From an uncultured Burkholderiales bacterium (GTDB lineage Bacteria; Pseudomonadota; Gammaproteobacteria; Burkholderiales; Burkholderiaceae_E), in contig CAIKZV010000314.1 in the NCBI GenBank assembly GCA_903831925.1, positions 1 to 12,332 of the forward strand: a DNA stretch of 12,332 nucleotides. Direction: 5' to 3'. The position numbers were made by a program, and so were the translations under genes. The notes under the pieces were generated by a model. The model saw only the letters and a program-made list of their open reading frames with translations. It was not told the DNA's origin and made no database searches. Positions 1 through 6,901 of this stretch are shown piece by piece (within the stretch, counting starts at the first letter, position 1; the number at the start of each line of letters is the position of its first letter).

Positions 1-2
1 AG

Positions 3-140
3 GAACGCCTCAAGCGGGAAGTGCCGCTCGGGCGTCTGGCGCGTCCCGAAGAAGACGCGCTCTTCGCGGTGTTTCTGGCCAGCAACGAGGTGGAGTTTTT
101 CGCCGGTCAGGGCATTGCGTTTGCCGGCGGCTGGGTCTGA
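3..140 (+). CDS. Short-chain dehydrogenase/reductase, C-terminal fragment
   Basis: Only the last 45 codons and the TGA stop lie in the window; the rest is upstream of base 1. The visible tail contains PLGRLARPEE, then FLASNEVEFFAGQ, and ends GGWV. This is the standard C-terminus of classical SDR enzymes (PLGR.g.PeE.a..v.FLaS....itGq.i.vdGGw), which closes the substrate pocket and forms the last strand of the Rossmann fold. The catalytic Tyr-Lys and cofactor motif are outside the window, so substrate and cofactor cannot be judged. It ends 7 bp before the convergent FAD oxidoreductase stop. Family assignment is fairly safe despite the short length; function is unknown. Confidence 0.75.
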   Translation, partial: ERLKREVPLGRLARPEEDALFAVFLASNEVEFFAGQGIAFAGGWV

Positions 141-147
141 GCCCGGA

Positions 148-1431
148 TCAGCCGATCACATTCGATTCAAGGATTCGCCGACCCTCGGTCAGTCTTGCGA
201 CCGAGAGCACCGACAGGTCAAGTGATCGGTAGGCGCCATGCACGATGAGCTCGGCAATGCCGCGCCCAACCGCCGGCGCCTGCTGCATCCCGTGGCCTGA
301 AAAGCCGGTCGCAAAAAGCAGGTTGTCGACCACCGGATGCGCGCCCAGCAGGGCGTTGTGATCAAAGAGGTTCATCTCGTAGTAGCCGGCCCAGGCGTTT
401 TCGATGCGCAGGGCCTCGAAGGCCGGCACCCGGTGCGCCAGTCCGGTCCAGAAGGTCTCGTTGAATTCGGCCAGATTGGGCTCAAGCGGCAGATCATCGG
501 CGTCGTCCTCGGGCGTGCGCCCACCGATGAACTGCCTGCCTTCGGGCCGGAACCAGAAGCCGCTCGGGTCGATCACCAGGGGGCAATCGGGCAGCGTCGA
601 TGGGCAGGAAAAGATAAACACCGTGCGACGCCGGGCGTGCACCGGCAGATCGATGCCGGCGGTCGCGGCAAGCGGGCGTGCCCAGGCGCCGGCGGCATTG
701 ACCGCTGTGCCGCAGACCAGGCGCGTGCCGTCGGCCAATCGCAGTGCGGCGATTTTGCGGGGCGCATCTGTGGCGCCGAACGCCGTTGCGTTGGATTCGG
801 TTGCGCCGGATCGGCCTGCCCCGGACATCTCGAAGCCCGCCACCTCGCCCTGGATCAGGGTTGCGCCCTGTGCCCTTGCGGCGCGCAGCATCGCCTGATG
901 CAGGGCGGGTCCGTCGAACCAGCCCTCAGCGCCTGCGCCGAGCGTTCCGAGCGAGAGATCGCCGGTGCGCAGCCAGGCAAACCGGTTCGCGAGGGCGTCG
1001 CGCTCGAGCAGCTCGATCGGTGCGCCGTGCTGGCGTTGCAGTGCATGCTGGGCGCGCAGGCTGCTCGCGCCCTCAGGGCCTGCGAGATAGAGGTATCCCG
1101 GATCGGTCAGCCCGATCGCAGGCGCCTCGCCATCGACCGCGAGCAGGCTCGGTGCCTCGCGCAGAAACTGCAGCCCGAATTGCGAGAGCTGAATGTTGAT
1201 CGGATGCGAGAACTGCTGCCTGATCGAGCTCGCCGATCGCTGCGACGATGCCTGCGAAAAGCCGGTATCGCGTTCGATGAGCGCCACCCGCAGCGATGGG
1301 TCAAGGCGCGTGAGCCACCAGGCGATCGAGGCACCCTGGATGCCGGCGCCGATGATCGCGACATCGACGCTGCGATCGCAGGCGTCATGCGCTGCGCTAT
1401 CGGCCTTGGTGGTCTTGCTGCCTGATGTCAT
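148..1431 (-). CDS. FAD-dependent oxidoreductase, DAO family (FOXRED1-like)
   Basis: A 427-residue flavoprotein of the D-amino acid/sarcosine/glycine oxidase fold, expected to oxidise the C-N bond of an amino-acid-like substrate. After about 22 polar residues comes the dinucleotide-binding strand VAIIGAGIQGASIAWWL (GxGxxG at 28-33), with Glu about 20 residues later to bind the ribose. SSIRQQFSHPINIQLS near 67-82 and the C-terminal WAGYYEMNLFDHN and FATGFSGHGMQQAP (373-386) match the FOXRED1 subgroup from memory. Residues about 200-225 are a Gly/Ala/Ser-rich insertion. The ATG overlaps the stop of the upstream cyclodeaminase-family gene as ATGA (1431-1428), so the two are probably translationally coupled. 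There is no signal peptide, so it is likely cytoplasmic. The substrate is unknown; amine or imino-acid oxidation fits the partner gene. Confidence 0.88.
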   Translation of the reverse strand: MTSGSKTTKADSAAHDACDRSVDVAIIGAGIQGASIAWWLTRLDPSLRVALIERDTGFSQASSQRSASSIRQQFSHPINIQLSQFGLQFLREAPSLLAVDGEAPAIGLTDPGYLYLAGPEGASSLRAQHALQRQHGAPIELLERDALANRFAWLRTGDLSLGTLGAGAEGWFDGPALHQAMLRAARAQGATLIQGEVAGFEMSGAGRSGATESNATAFGATDAPRKIAALRLADGTRLVCGTAVNAAGAWARPLAATAGIDLPVHARRRTVFIFSCPSTLPDCPLVIDPSGFWFRPEGRQFIGGRTPEDDADDLPLEPNLAEFNETFWTGLAHRVPAFEALRIENAWAGYYEMNLFDHNALLGAHPVVDNLLFATGFSGHGMQQAPAVGRGIAELIVHGAYRSLDLSVLSVARLTEGRRILESNVIG

Positions 1432-2483
1432 GCGCCACCTCGTGCACAGGATGCGTCTTCCTGCCTGTTGCCGGCCATTGCCCGTTCGGCCAGCGATGCC
1501 TCATAGACCAGTCGTGCTGCCACCGCGTCCTCGACCGCCTGTCCGAGCGCCTTGAAGACCCAGGTCTCGCCGGGTGCCGGTGCGGGCTTGGTGCCGGCCA
1601 GGATCTCGCCGATCTCGGCGCTCACCCTGGCGCCCGATCCGATCACATCGCCCGACTCGACCTCGGCAGCATGGCGGCTGTCGGCAATCAGGGTGTGGCG
1701 CATCACCTCGTCGTCGAGTTCGCGCCAGCCCGGCCGTGCTGCGCCGATCGCCGCGACCATCGCGCCCGGCTTGAGCCAGGCGCCGCGCAGGATCGGCTCG
1801 GTTGCAGTGGTGACGGTACACACGATATCGGCGCCGCGCACCGCGTCTTGGGCGCTTGTGCAGGCGATGCCGCCGGTGTCTGCGGCGCAGCGCCGCACAT
1901 TGCCGGCATCGCGGCTCCAGATACGAATCTCGCTGATCGGCCTGACCGCGCGCAGTGCCAGCGCATGGGTGCGTGCCAGCGCGCCGCTGCCCAGCAGGGC
2001 GAGCACTTTCGGCGCGGGCGAGGTCAGTGCATCGCAGGCCACGGCGGTGACCGCGGCGGTGCGCAGCTCGGTGATCCAGGTGCCATCCATGATCGCGAGC
2101 GTGCGGCCGTTGTCGGGATCCATCAGGACGATCGTGGCCAGCAGGGTCGGCAGGCCACGCTGCACATTGCCGGGAAACTGCGTGATCAGTTTGGTGACCA
2201 GCGCCTTGTCGCTCAGCACCGGCTTGATGAACAGCAGCCCGCCGGCATCAGGAATTTCCATCACCATGCGCTGCGGCTGCACCACTCGCCCGGCCGACAG
2301 ATCGATGAGGGCGTCGCGCACGGCAGGCAGCAGGGCGGGCAGGCTGAGCAGTCGGCGCACTGCCTCATCGTCGAGGTGCAGAGGTGGCGCGAAAGTGGGG
2401 TCGATCAGCAACGGTAAAGACGTGCGAAGTGCCAAGGAGGGCGTCGGCAGGAGGGTAACGCAACTCGGCCATTCTATGGCCAT
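1428..2483 (-). CDS. Ornithine cyclodeaminase / mu-crystallin family protein
   Basis: A 351-residue NAD(P)-binding protein of the OCD/mu-crystallin family. In this numbering, the substrate-pocket Lys is K98 (LVTKLI) and the Arg R141 (ELRTAA), spaced 43 residues apart as in Pseudomonas OCD. The Rossmann motif GSGALA is at 165-170, and the later IADS and ESGD motifs are at 267-279. The family motif G-x-D-x-P-G-K-x-E-L appears as GAARPGWREL at 247-256, so the OCD catalytic Asp seems replaced by Ala. This favours a cyclic-imine (for example pyrroline-2-carboxylate) reductase over a true cyclodeaminase. The open frame continues upstream to 2981, but that part lies antisense to pdeM. ATG 2483 is the sensible start, although about 35 residues precede the conserved LHLDDEAVR and no clear ribosome site is seen. 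It is the first gene of a two-gene operon. Confidence 0.85.
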   Translation of the reverse strand: MAIEWPSCVTLLPTPSLALRTSLPLLIDPTFAPPLHLDDEAVRRLLSLPALLPAVRDALIDLSAGRVVQPQRMVMEIPDAGGLLFIKPVLSDKALVTKLITQFPGNVQRGLPTLLATIVLMDPDNGRTLAIMDGTWITELRTAAVTAVACDALTSPAPKVLALLGSGALARTHALALRAVRPISEIRIWSRDAGNVRRCAADTGGIACTSAQDAVRGADIVCTVTTATEPILRGAWLKPGAMVAAIGAARPGWRELDDEVMRHTLIADSRHAAEVESGDVIGSGARVSAEIGEILAGTKPAPAPGETWVFKALGQAVEDAVAARLVYEASLAERAMAGNRQEDASCARGGA

Positions 2484-2515
2484 GAGTGTCTGCCTGAAAG
2501 TCACACATCGCGCGC

Positions 2516-2534
2516 CGATACAATCGGTCCGATG
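2516..2534 (+). promoter_or_regulatory. Possible -10 element abutting the pdeM start
   Basis: TACAAT at 2519-2524 matches the sigma-70 -10 consensus at five of six positions. No good -35 lies 16-18 bp upstream. Transcription from it would begin near 2530, right at the first ATG of pdeM (2532), which has no Shine-Dalgarno sequence. The message would therefore be leaderless, or translation would start further inside. The region is the 48-bp gap between divergent genes. Weak evidence. Confidence 0.3.
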
Positions 2535-3410
2535 AGCTCGATAGACCTTGCGACCGATCCGATGGTGCCGATCGACCCGATCGACAAAATTGCCACGCGT
2601 GCCGTGAAATCCGCGCGTGCTGCGACCGACTCCACCGGCGGTCTTGCGGTCGTCGTGGCAGGCGTCGCGCTGCATCTGCTTGCCGATCGCGCGGTGTGGT
2701 GGCCCGAGGCGGGCACGCTGTTTGTGGCCGACGTTCATCTCGGCAAGTCCGAGTCCTTCAGTGCGCTGGGCGTACCGGTGCCGCGAGGGCCGACCGCAGC
2801 CACCCTGGATCGACTCGCCGCGCTGGTCGATGCCTGCGGCGCGACGCGGCTGGTGGTGCTTGGCGACCTGCTGCATGCCCGTCAGGCGCAGGCACCAGCC
2901 ACGATCGGGCCGCTGCGGCGATGGCGCGAGCGGCACGCGCGGCTGCAATGCCTGCTGGTGCGAGGCAACCATGATGACCATGCCGGCGATCCGCCTGCGG
3001 ATCTCGACATCGAAATGGTCACTGAGGGTGCGCGGCTTGGCCCGTTCTCACTCTGTCATCTGCCCTGTGAGAGCGCTGTCCTGCCGTCGGTCGATGCCTC
3101 TGGCGCCGCGCAGGAGGGCCGGTCATCGGTCCAGTCATCGAGCCAGTCATCGAGCCATCGGCACAGTGAGCCCGAGGGCTATCGCCTGGCCGGTCATCTC
3201 CATCCTGCGGTGCGCCTGTGGGGTCGCGGCGGCGCATCGGTGAGGCTGCCATGCTTTCGGATCGGCGCGTCGCAGATGGTGCTGCCGGCCTTCGGCGATT
3301 TCACTGGTGGCGCGACCATCGTGCGCACTGCGGGCGAGCGCATCTTCGCGATCGCGCCGCCCACCGTGATCGAGCTACCCGCCCCCTTGCCCTCGTTCAG
3401 GCGCCGTTAG
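2532..3410 (+). CDS. pdeM: PdeM-type metallophosphoesterase (ligase-associated DNA repair endonuclease family)
   Basis: A calcineurin-like metallophosphoesterase of 292 residues. All metal-binding motifs are present in order: ADVHLGK (66-72), GDLLH (111-115), GNHDD (145-149), CHLP with His176, and GHLHP (221-225). ADVHLGK, GNHDDHAGDPP and the C-terminal LPAFGDFTGG are characteristic of PdeM, which is usually linked to an ATP-dependent ligase, an Lhr-type helicase and an exonuclease. None of these partners is in this window. The family is normally 210-240 residues. The excess is a non-conserved N-terminus of about 40 residues with PIDPIDK repetition, plus a Ser/Gln insertion between His176 and GHLHP made of 12-bp repeats. 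The true start may be later than 2532, for example ATG 2562 or a GTG near residue 40. Its 3' end overlaps nudC by 14 bp. Confidence 0.85.
   Translation: MSSIDLATDPMVPIDPIDKIATRAVKSARAATDSTGGLAVVVAGVALHLLADRAVWWPEAGTLFVADVHLGKSESFSALGVPVPRGPTAATLDRLAALVDACGATRLVVLGDLLHARQAQAPATIGPLRRWRERHARLQCLLVRGNHDDHAGDPPADLDIEMVTEGARLGPFSLCHLPCESAVLPSVDASGAAQEGRSSVQSSSQSSSHRHSEPEGYRLAGHLHPAVRLWGRGGASVRLPCFRIGASQMVLPAFGDFTGGATIVRTAGERIFAIAPPTVIELPAPLPSFRRR
3122..3157 (+). repeat. Three tandem 12-bp in-frame repeats within pdeM
   Basis: Units at 3122-3133 (GTCATCGGTCCA), 3134-3145 (GTCATCGAGCCA) and 3146-3157 (identical to the second). They encode SSVQ, SSSQ, SSSH. The unit length is a multiple of three, so copy-number changes preserve the frame. 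They lie in a loop between conserved motifs of the phosphoesterase. Confidence 0.9.
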
Positions 3411-4236
3411 CCCGCATTCGGGCGATCGTCGCGTCGATCAGCGCGCGAGCGATCGACAGGCGCGGCGGCATCTGCGGCAGGGCATCGAGGTCGAACCACT
3501 GCGCATCGGCCAACTCTGCCGGATCGTGGCGCACCTCACCGCTGGCGTACTCGGCGGTGAAGGCGATCATCAGCGAATTGGGAAACGGCCAGCTCTGGCT
3601 GGCGAAATAGCGCGGATTTTTGATCTCGATATTGGTCTCCTCGCGGACCTCGCGGGCGACGCATTCCTCGATCGTCTCGCCGGCTTCGAGAAACCCGGCC
3701 AGCGCGCTGTAGCGACCCGGCGGAAAATTCACGCCGCGCCCGAGCAGGAGCTGATTGCCCTTGGTGACCAGCGCCATCATCGCCGGCGAGATTCGGGGAT
3801 AGACCGTCAGGCGGCAGCGCGGGCAGCGCTTGGCACGCTCGCCGCTGGCCTGTTCGGTCGGGATGCCGCAGGCACCGCAGAACTGATGGGTGCGATCCCA
3901 CTCGAGAATCTGCACCGCACGCATCGCAATCGACAGGGTCTCGTCATCGAGCGAGCCGAACCAGGTGCGCAAATTGGCAGCCTTCCAGCCGTCGGGCATC
4001 AGGTCGGCCGGATGGTCGTCGGGCAGCGCAACTGCGATATGGTCGACGCCCTGATGGCGGCCGATCGGATGCACTCGCGCGGGCTGAAAGCCCATGGCGC
4101 GCCAGGTCCGCCAGGGCAGGGCGCGCGGCTCATCGAGGCTCTGGACCAGCGAATCGCGGACAAAGAGGTGGACCACCGCATCGGGATGAAGCTCGAGGTC
4201 GAGGGCGGGCTGAAAGTCGATGGGGGTGCGTAGCAT
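3397..4236 (-). CDS. nudC: NADH pyrophosphatase / NAD-cap decapping Nudix hydrolase NudC
   Basis: This Nudix hydrolase family splits NAD(H) into NMN(H) and AMP and removes NAD caps from RNA. From ATG 4236 the protein is 279 residues. It has a variable N-terminal domain and a zinc ribbon with Cys120, 123, 138 and 141. The Nudix box starts at G181 (GFLEAGE...REVREETNI), with a usual Gly replaced by Asn202. The NudC signature SQSWPFPNS is at 213-221, where Ser replaces Pro of SQPWPFPxS. E. coli NudC has 257 residues. The frame also allows ATG 4308 (303 residues), but that would leave only 30 bp to the divergent SnoaL-like gene; neither start has a clear ribosome site. The stop overlaps the convergent pdeM stop region (3397-3410). 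Confidence 0.93.
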   Translation of the reverse strand: MLRTPIDFQPALDLELHPDAVVHLFVRDSLVQSLDEPRALPWRTWRAMGFQPARVHPIGRHQGVDHIAVALPDDHPADLMPDGWKAANLRTWFGSLDDETLSIAMRAVQILEWDRTHQFCGACGIPTEQASGERAKRCPRCRLTVYPRISPAMMALVTKGNQLLLGRGVNFPPGRYSALAGFLEAGETIEECVAREVREETNIEIKNPRYFASQSWPFPNSLMIAFTAEYASGEVRHDPAELADAQWFDLDALPQMPPRLSIARALIDATIARMRANGA

Positions 4237-4325
4237 CGTCGGGATCGCCTGGAGGAAGGGAAATCCCCTGATTGTCCCATGCCCGCGGGCTGCTATCGTC
4301 CGACCCATTCACACCCGAAAGACAC

Positions 4326-4332
4326 AAGGAGA
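4326..4332 (+). promoter_or_regulatory. Ribosome binding site of the SnoaL-like gene
   Basis: AAGGAGA, 6 nt before ATG 4339, one of the best Shine-Dalgarno sequences in the window. It fixes the start at 4339 rather than the earlier in-frame ATG at 4279. Confidence 0.75.
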
Positions 4333-4338
4333 CCGGAC

Positions 4339-4827
4339 ATGACTTTCGACCAGCTGCTCGAGCGCTTTGCGAGCGCGGTTGGCGCGCGCGACACCGCAGG
4401 GCTCGCCGCGCTCTTTACCGACGACGGCGTCTATGACGATTATTTCTTCGGTCCGCATCAGGGGCGCGAGTCGATTGCCGCCATGCTCGACCGTTTCTAT
4501 GACGGCGGCGAGGCCTTCTCATGGGAGTTCGTCGAGCCGGCCTGCAGCGCCGACACCGCTTATGCGCGCTACTGCTTCAGCTATCGCTCGCGTGAGCCCG
4601 ACAGCACAGGTGAGCTGGTGATCTTCGAGGGCATCAGCCGCTTCCGTCTGCGCGACGGCCTGATTGCCCATTACGGCGAGGTCTTCGATCGCGGTGTCGC
4701 CTTCACCCAGCTCGGCTATGCGCCGGCGCGCATCGTGAAACTGCTGGCGCGCTATGCCACCGGTTTTCGAAATGGCGAATCGGCGCAGCGTCACCTGGCC
4801 TACCGCGCCCGCGGGATCGACGCCTAA
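4339..4827 (+). CDS. SnoaL / NTF2-like fold protein
   Basis: A 162-residue protein with the cone-shaped alpha+beta fold shared by SnoaL-type cyclases, ketosteroid isomerase relatives and many ligand-binding proteins. The pattern LLERFASAVGARDTAGLAALF followed by DDGVYDDYFFGPHQGRESIAAML is the usual opening of this family: a helix with 'xRDxxxLaaLFxdD', then 'GxxxIaxxl'. Later GISRFRLRDGLIAHYGEVFDRGVAFTQLG is the paired-strand end. Such proteins act on small hydrophobic substrates or are catalytically silent, and no specific activity can be assigned. It is transcribed alone, divergent from nudC. Its TAA stop interlocks with the TAG of the opposing sterol-desaturase gene in the four bases CTAA (4824-4827). 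There is no signal peptide, so it is likely cytoplasmic. Confidence 0.82.
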   Translation: MTFDQLLERFASAVGARDTAGLAALFTDDGVYDDYFFGPHQGRESIAAMLDRFYDGGEAFSWEFVEPACSADTAYARYCFSYRSREPDSTGELVIFEGISRFRLRDGLIAHYGEVFDRGVAFTQLGYAPARIVKLLARYATGFRNGESAQRHLAYRARGIDA

Positions 4828-5675
4828 GCCGGCGGATTGTGCGGCCCGGCGCCCAGTGTGGTGTCGCTGCGGCGCGATCTGCGCAGCGGATAGACGAACT
4901 GCGTGAGCCACGATTCCGGCCCATGCCGCAGGTCGTCCTCCAGGCCATAGGCCGGCGGATAACGGCGGGTGATCCGCGCGGTGCCGAAGAGCATGTCCCA
5001 GATGAAAAGCAGGTTGCCGTAGTTGCCGGCATAGTGGCCGATGCCGTCGTCCTGCCTCAGTGCATGGTGGGCAAAGTGGGTGGCCGGCGTCGAGATGGTG
5101 CGCTCGAGCAGCCAGGCCAGCGGGCTGAGCCAGGGTGCGCGATAGAGCCACTGATCCCAGCGGATCGCCGAATGTGCGCCGATGATGACCGTGACCTTGA
5201 CGATGCTGTAGACCGCATAGACCCAGCCGAATCCCAGAAAAAGCAGCGCGCCCGACAGCCAGATGCCGGGCATAAGCGCGTAGTAGAAGGCGTTGTTGCG
5301 ATAGACCAGCCGCACGCTCATGTAGCCCGCCGAATGATGCGCGCGATGCAGCGGCCACATCACCGAGGTGTGGCTCAGCCGGTGCCACCAGTACTGGGTC
5401 AGATCGTCGGCCACCAGCAGCACCAGCAGCATCTGCCACCAGGGCCAGTCGGCGAGCGCGTTGCGCTGGGCCGGCATCAGCCAGTCACACAAAGCGCCGG
5501 ACGCGGTCAGAACGCCGACCGAGATCAGCGGAAACATCAGCGTGACCGCGATCTCAAGGCGCACGTCTTCGCGGGTCGATTCGCGCGCCAGGAATCGGCC
5601 CTGCAGCATCTCGGCCAACGCGAATGCAGCCCATACCGAGCCGATCACCGTAATCTGGAAAGTCTGCGGGGCCAT
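4824..5675 (-). CDS. Sterol desaturase / fatty acid hydroxylase family membrane protein
   Basis: A 283-residue integral membrane di-iron enzyme. The diagnostic histidine clusters are HRLSH (98-102), HRAHH (110-114) and HFAHH (200-204), the HxxxH/HxxHH/HxxHH set that binds the iron pair. Hydrophobic segments near 8-25, 43-62, 80-95 and 132-166 are consistent with several membrane passes. Bacterial members hydroxylate or desaturate lipids, carotenoids or sterol-like compounds; the substrate here is not evident. It is the last gene of the minus-strand operon, 23 bp after the DUF1254 gene and without a strong ribosome site. The SDR at the head of the operon could supply redox chemistry on the same lipid, but that is inference. 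Its stop shares CTAA with the SnoaL-like gene. Confidence 0.9.
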   Translation of the reverse strand: MAPQTFQITVIGSVWAAFALAEMLQGRFLARESTREDVRLEIAVTLMFPLISVGVLTASGALCDWLMPAQRNALADWPWWQMLLVLLVADDLTQYWWHRLSHTSVMWPLHRAHHSAGYMSVRLVYRNNAFYYALMPGIWLSGALLFLGFGWVYAVYSIVKVTVIIGAHSAIRWDQWLYRAPWLSPLAWLLERTISTPATHFAHHALRQDDGIGHYAGNYGNLLFIWDMLFGTARITRRYPPAYGLEDDLRHGPESWLTQFVYPLRRSRRSDTTLGAGPHNPPA

Positions 5676-5698
5676 GGTGTCTCGTCGCCGCGGGTCGC

Positions 5699-6274
5699 TC
5701 AGCGCAAGGCTTCGCAGCTGAGCGATGCGCGTGCCGCCTCGACCGCCGATCGCTCGGCGGCGTAGTCGGCCACCAGCACGCGCATCAGCAGCAGGCCGCG
5801 CGACGACGGCGCATCGATCACGGTCGCGCCCACCGGCAGCACCGGCGCTTGCGCATAGGCTTTCGGGCCGATCAGCACGATGTCGATCGGCTTGCCGGCG
5901 GCGTCGCGATCATTGACCACAAAGAAGTTGTCGGAGTTGTCGGCATAGAGCGCAATCGACCAGTAGCGGGGTGCCTTCGGGTCGGCCCGGATGCGCAAGG
6001 GCTGTGTGCTGACATCGAAAGCGCAGGTGGCATAGAGCAGATCGGGGCTGGGCATGACGATGCGACGCTGCGAGGCATCGGTCATTGGCGGCAGAAAGAC
6101 CCCGCTGGTTCTTTCGGGCTGCGCGGCCGACAGCACACGGCCCATGATCACCCGCGGCAGCGCCCACACCGCCACAACATGCACTGCCGCCGCCAGCGCG
6201 AGCGTGGCGCCGATCCGCCAGGCCCACAGACGCCTGCGACTGTTCACGAGTGCCGAGGATTGCGCCTGTGTCAT
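5699..6274 (-). CDS. DUF1254-domain inner-membrane protein
   Basis: A 191-residue protein with a short cytoplasmic N-terminus (RRRLWAWR at 13-20), one membrane segment near 21-42 and an extracytoplasmic domain. MPSPDLLYATCAFDVS (74-89) matches the 'sPDtlY' core of DUF1254, followed by YWSIALYADNSDNFFVVN. Function is unknown. DUF1254 often sits N-terminal to DUF1214 in one long protein; here it is a separate short gene directly behind the DUF1214 gene, with ATGA overlap (6274-6271), so the two are almost certainly made together and may form a complex. I recall similar split pairs in alphaproteobacteria. The single anchor implies a periplasmic domain. Confidence 0.8.
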   Translation of the reverse strand: MTQAQSSALVNSRRRLWAWRIGATLALAAAVHVVAVWALPRVIMGRVLSAAQPERTSGVFLPPMTDASQRRIVMPSPDLLYATCAFDVSTQPLRIRADPKAPRYWSIALYADNSDNFFVVNDRDAAGKPIDIVLIGPKAYAQAPVLPVGATVIDAPSSRGLLLMRVLVADYAAERSAVEAARASLSCEALR

Positions 6275-6882
6275 GCGCAGCCTGCCAGTCGCTCGATGCG
6301 CGGTGCCTCAAGCGATGCCGGGGCGGCCTGCAGCGCGCCGTCGGGGTTGTAGACCCGCAGCGTGAACATCAGGCCACGGTCGCCGGGCGTGGGCAGCCAA
6401 GGCAAGCCTGCCAGGCCAGGGTCCGTCGGGCCGCTGACCAGCGCAAACGCGCCCTTTTCATCGATGAGTGCGTTCAGACCATTGACGCTGTAGCGACGCT
6501 GCTCGTTGGGAAACAGGTAGTAGTCCTCGGCATAGGCGGTGAGGCTCCACCAGCGTGCCTTGGGCGGCGGCCCGCTCACCCGGTAGCTGCAGCGCGACTG
6601 CAGCAGCTGGCCATCTGAATCTGTGGCGGCGACGTAGTACATGGTCTCGGCGCGATTCAGGGCAAGCAGCCCGCCAACCGCCACGCGGGCGCGGGAATAC
6701 AGGTCGGCATCGGCGCTGCCGGCCAGCAGATTGGCCCGCCAGGGCCCAGCATGCGCACCGAAGGCATCGCCGCGCTTGAGTACCATCCAGGCGCTTCCCA
6801 GGCCGAGCGCCGTCGCCAGAAGCACCAGTCCGACCCCGGTCGCCCAGCCGATGCGCCGCTGCGACGCAGCCTTGGCAGTCAT
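6271..6882 (-). CDS. DUF1214-domain inner-membrane protein
   Basis: A 203-residue protein with a membrane anchor near 12-35 after a basic start, then a periplasmic DUF1214 domain. Diagnostic stretches are ARWWSLTAYAEDYYLFPN (109-126), RRYSVNG (129-135), the WLPTPGDRGLMFTLRVYNP region and a closing pattern of the DUF1214 type. The frame is open back to 7017, but the start at 6882 is favoured: GAGGG lies 7 nt upstream (plus-strand 6890-6894), it leads straight into the basic-plus-hydrophobic anchor, and it follows the SDR stop by 19 bp. Its last bases overlap the DUF1254 start. The domain has no established activity. Domain order in the operon (1214 first, 1254 second) is the reverse of the fused proteins. 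Confidence 0.8.
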   Translation of the reverse strand: MTAKAASQRRIGWATGVGLVLLATALGLGSAWMVLKRGDAFGAHAGPWRANLLAGSADADLYSRARVAVGGLLALNRAETMYYVAATDSDGQLLQSRCSYRVSGPPPKARWWSLTAYAEDYYLFPNEQRRYSVNGLNALIDEKGAFALVSGPTDPGLAGLPWLPTPGDRGLMFTLRVYNPDGALQAAPASLEAPRIERLAGCA

Positions 6883-6889
6883 GCGCGAA

Positions 6890-6894
6890 CCCTC
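6890..6894 (-). promoter_or_regulatory. Ribosome binding site of the DUF1214 gene
   Basis: Read on the minus strand, GAGGG lies 7 nt before ATG 6882. It decides the start against the longer open frame that reaches 7017 inside the SDR gene. Confidence 0.5.
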
Positions 6895-6901
6895 GTCGCC
6901 G

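Noticed and set aside
337..1425. Long plus-strand open frame (362 codons) opposite the FAD oxidoreductase
   Set aside because: Composition is Arg/Gly/Ala-rich with no recognisable domain, and it mirrors a well-supported flavoprotein. It is a shadow frame of GC-rich DNA.
1428..2417. Plus-strand open frame of about 330 codons opposite the cyclodeaminase-family gene
   Set aside because: Antisense to conserved Rossmann and substrate motifs; no independent support.
2484..2981. N-terminal extension of the cyclodeaminase-family open frame to 517 residues
   Set aside because: This part lies antisense to the first half of pdeM, which has clear metal-binding motifs, and its translation shows no family resemblance. 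The protein family starts near ATG 2483.
4839..5765. Plus-strand open frame of 308 codons opposite the sterol-desaturase gene
   Set aside because: No ribosome site, no domain, and the opposite strand encodes all three conserved His clusters.
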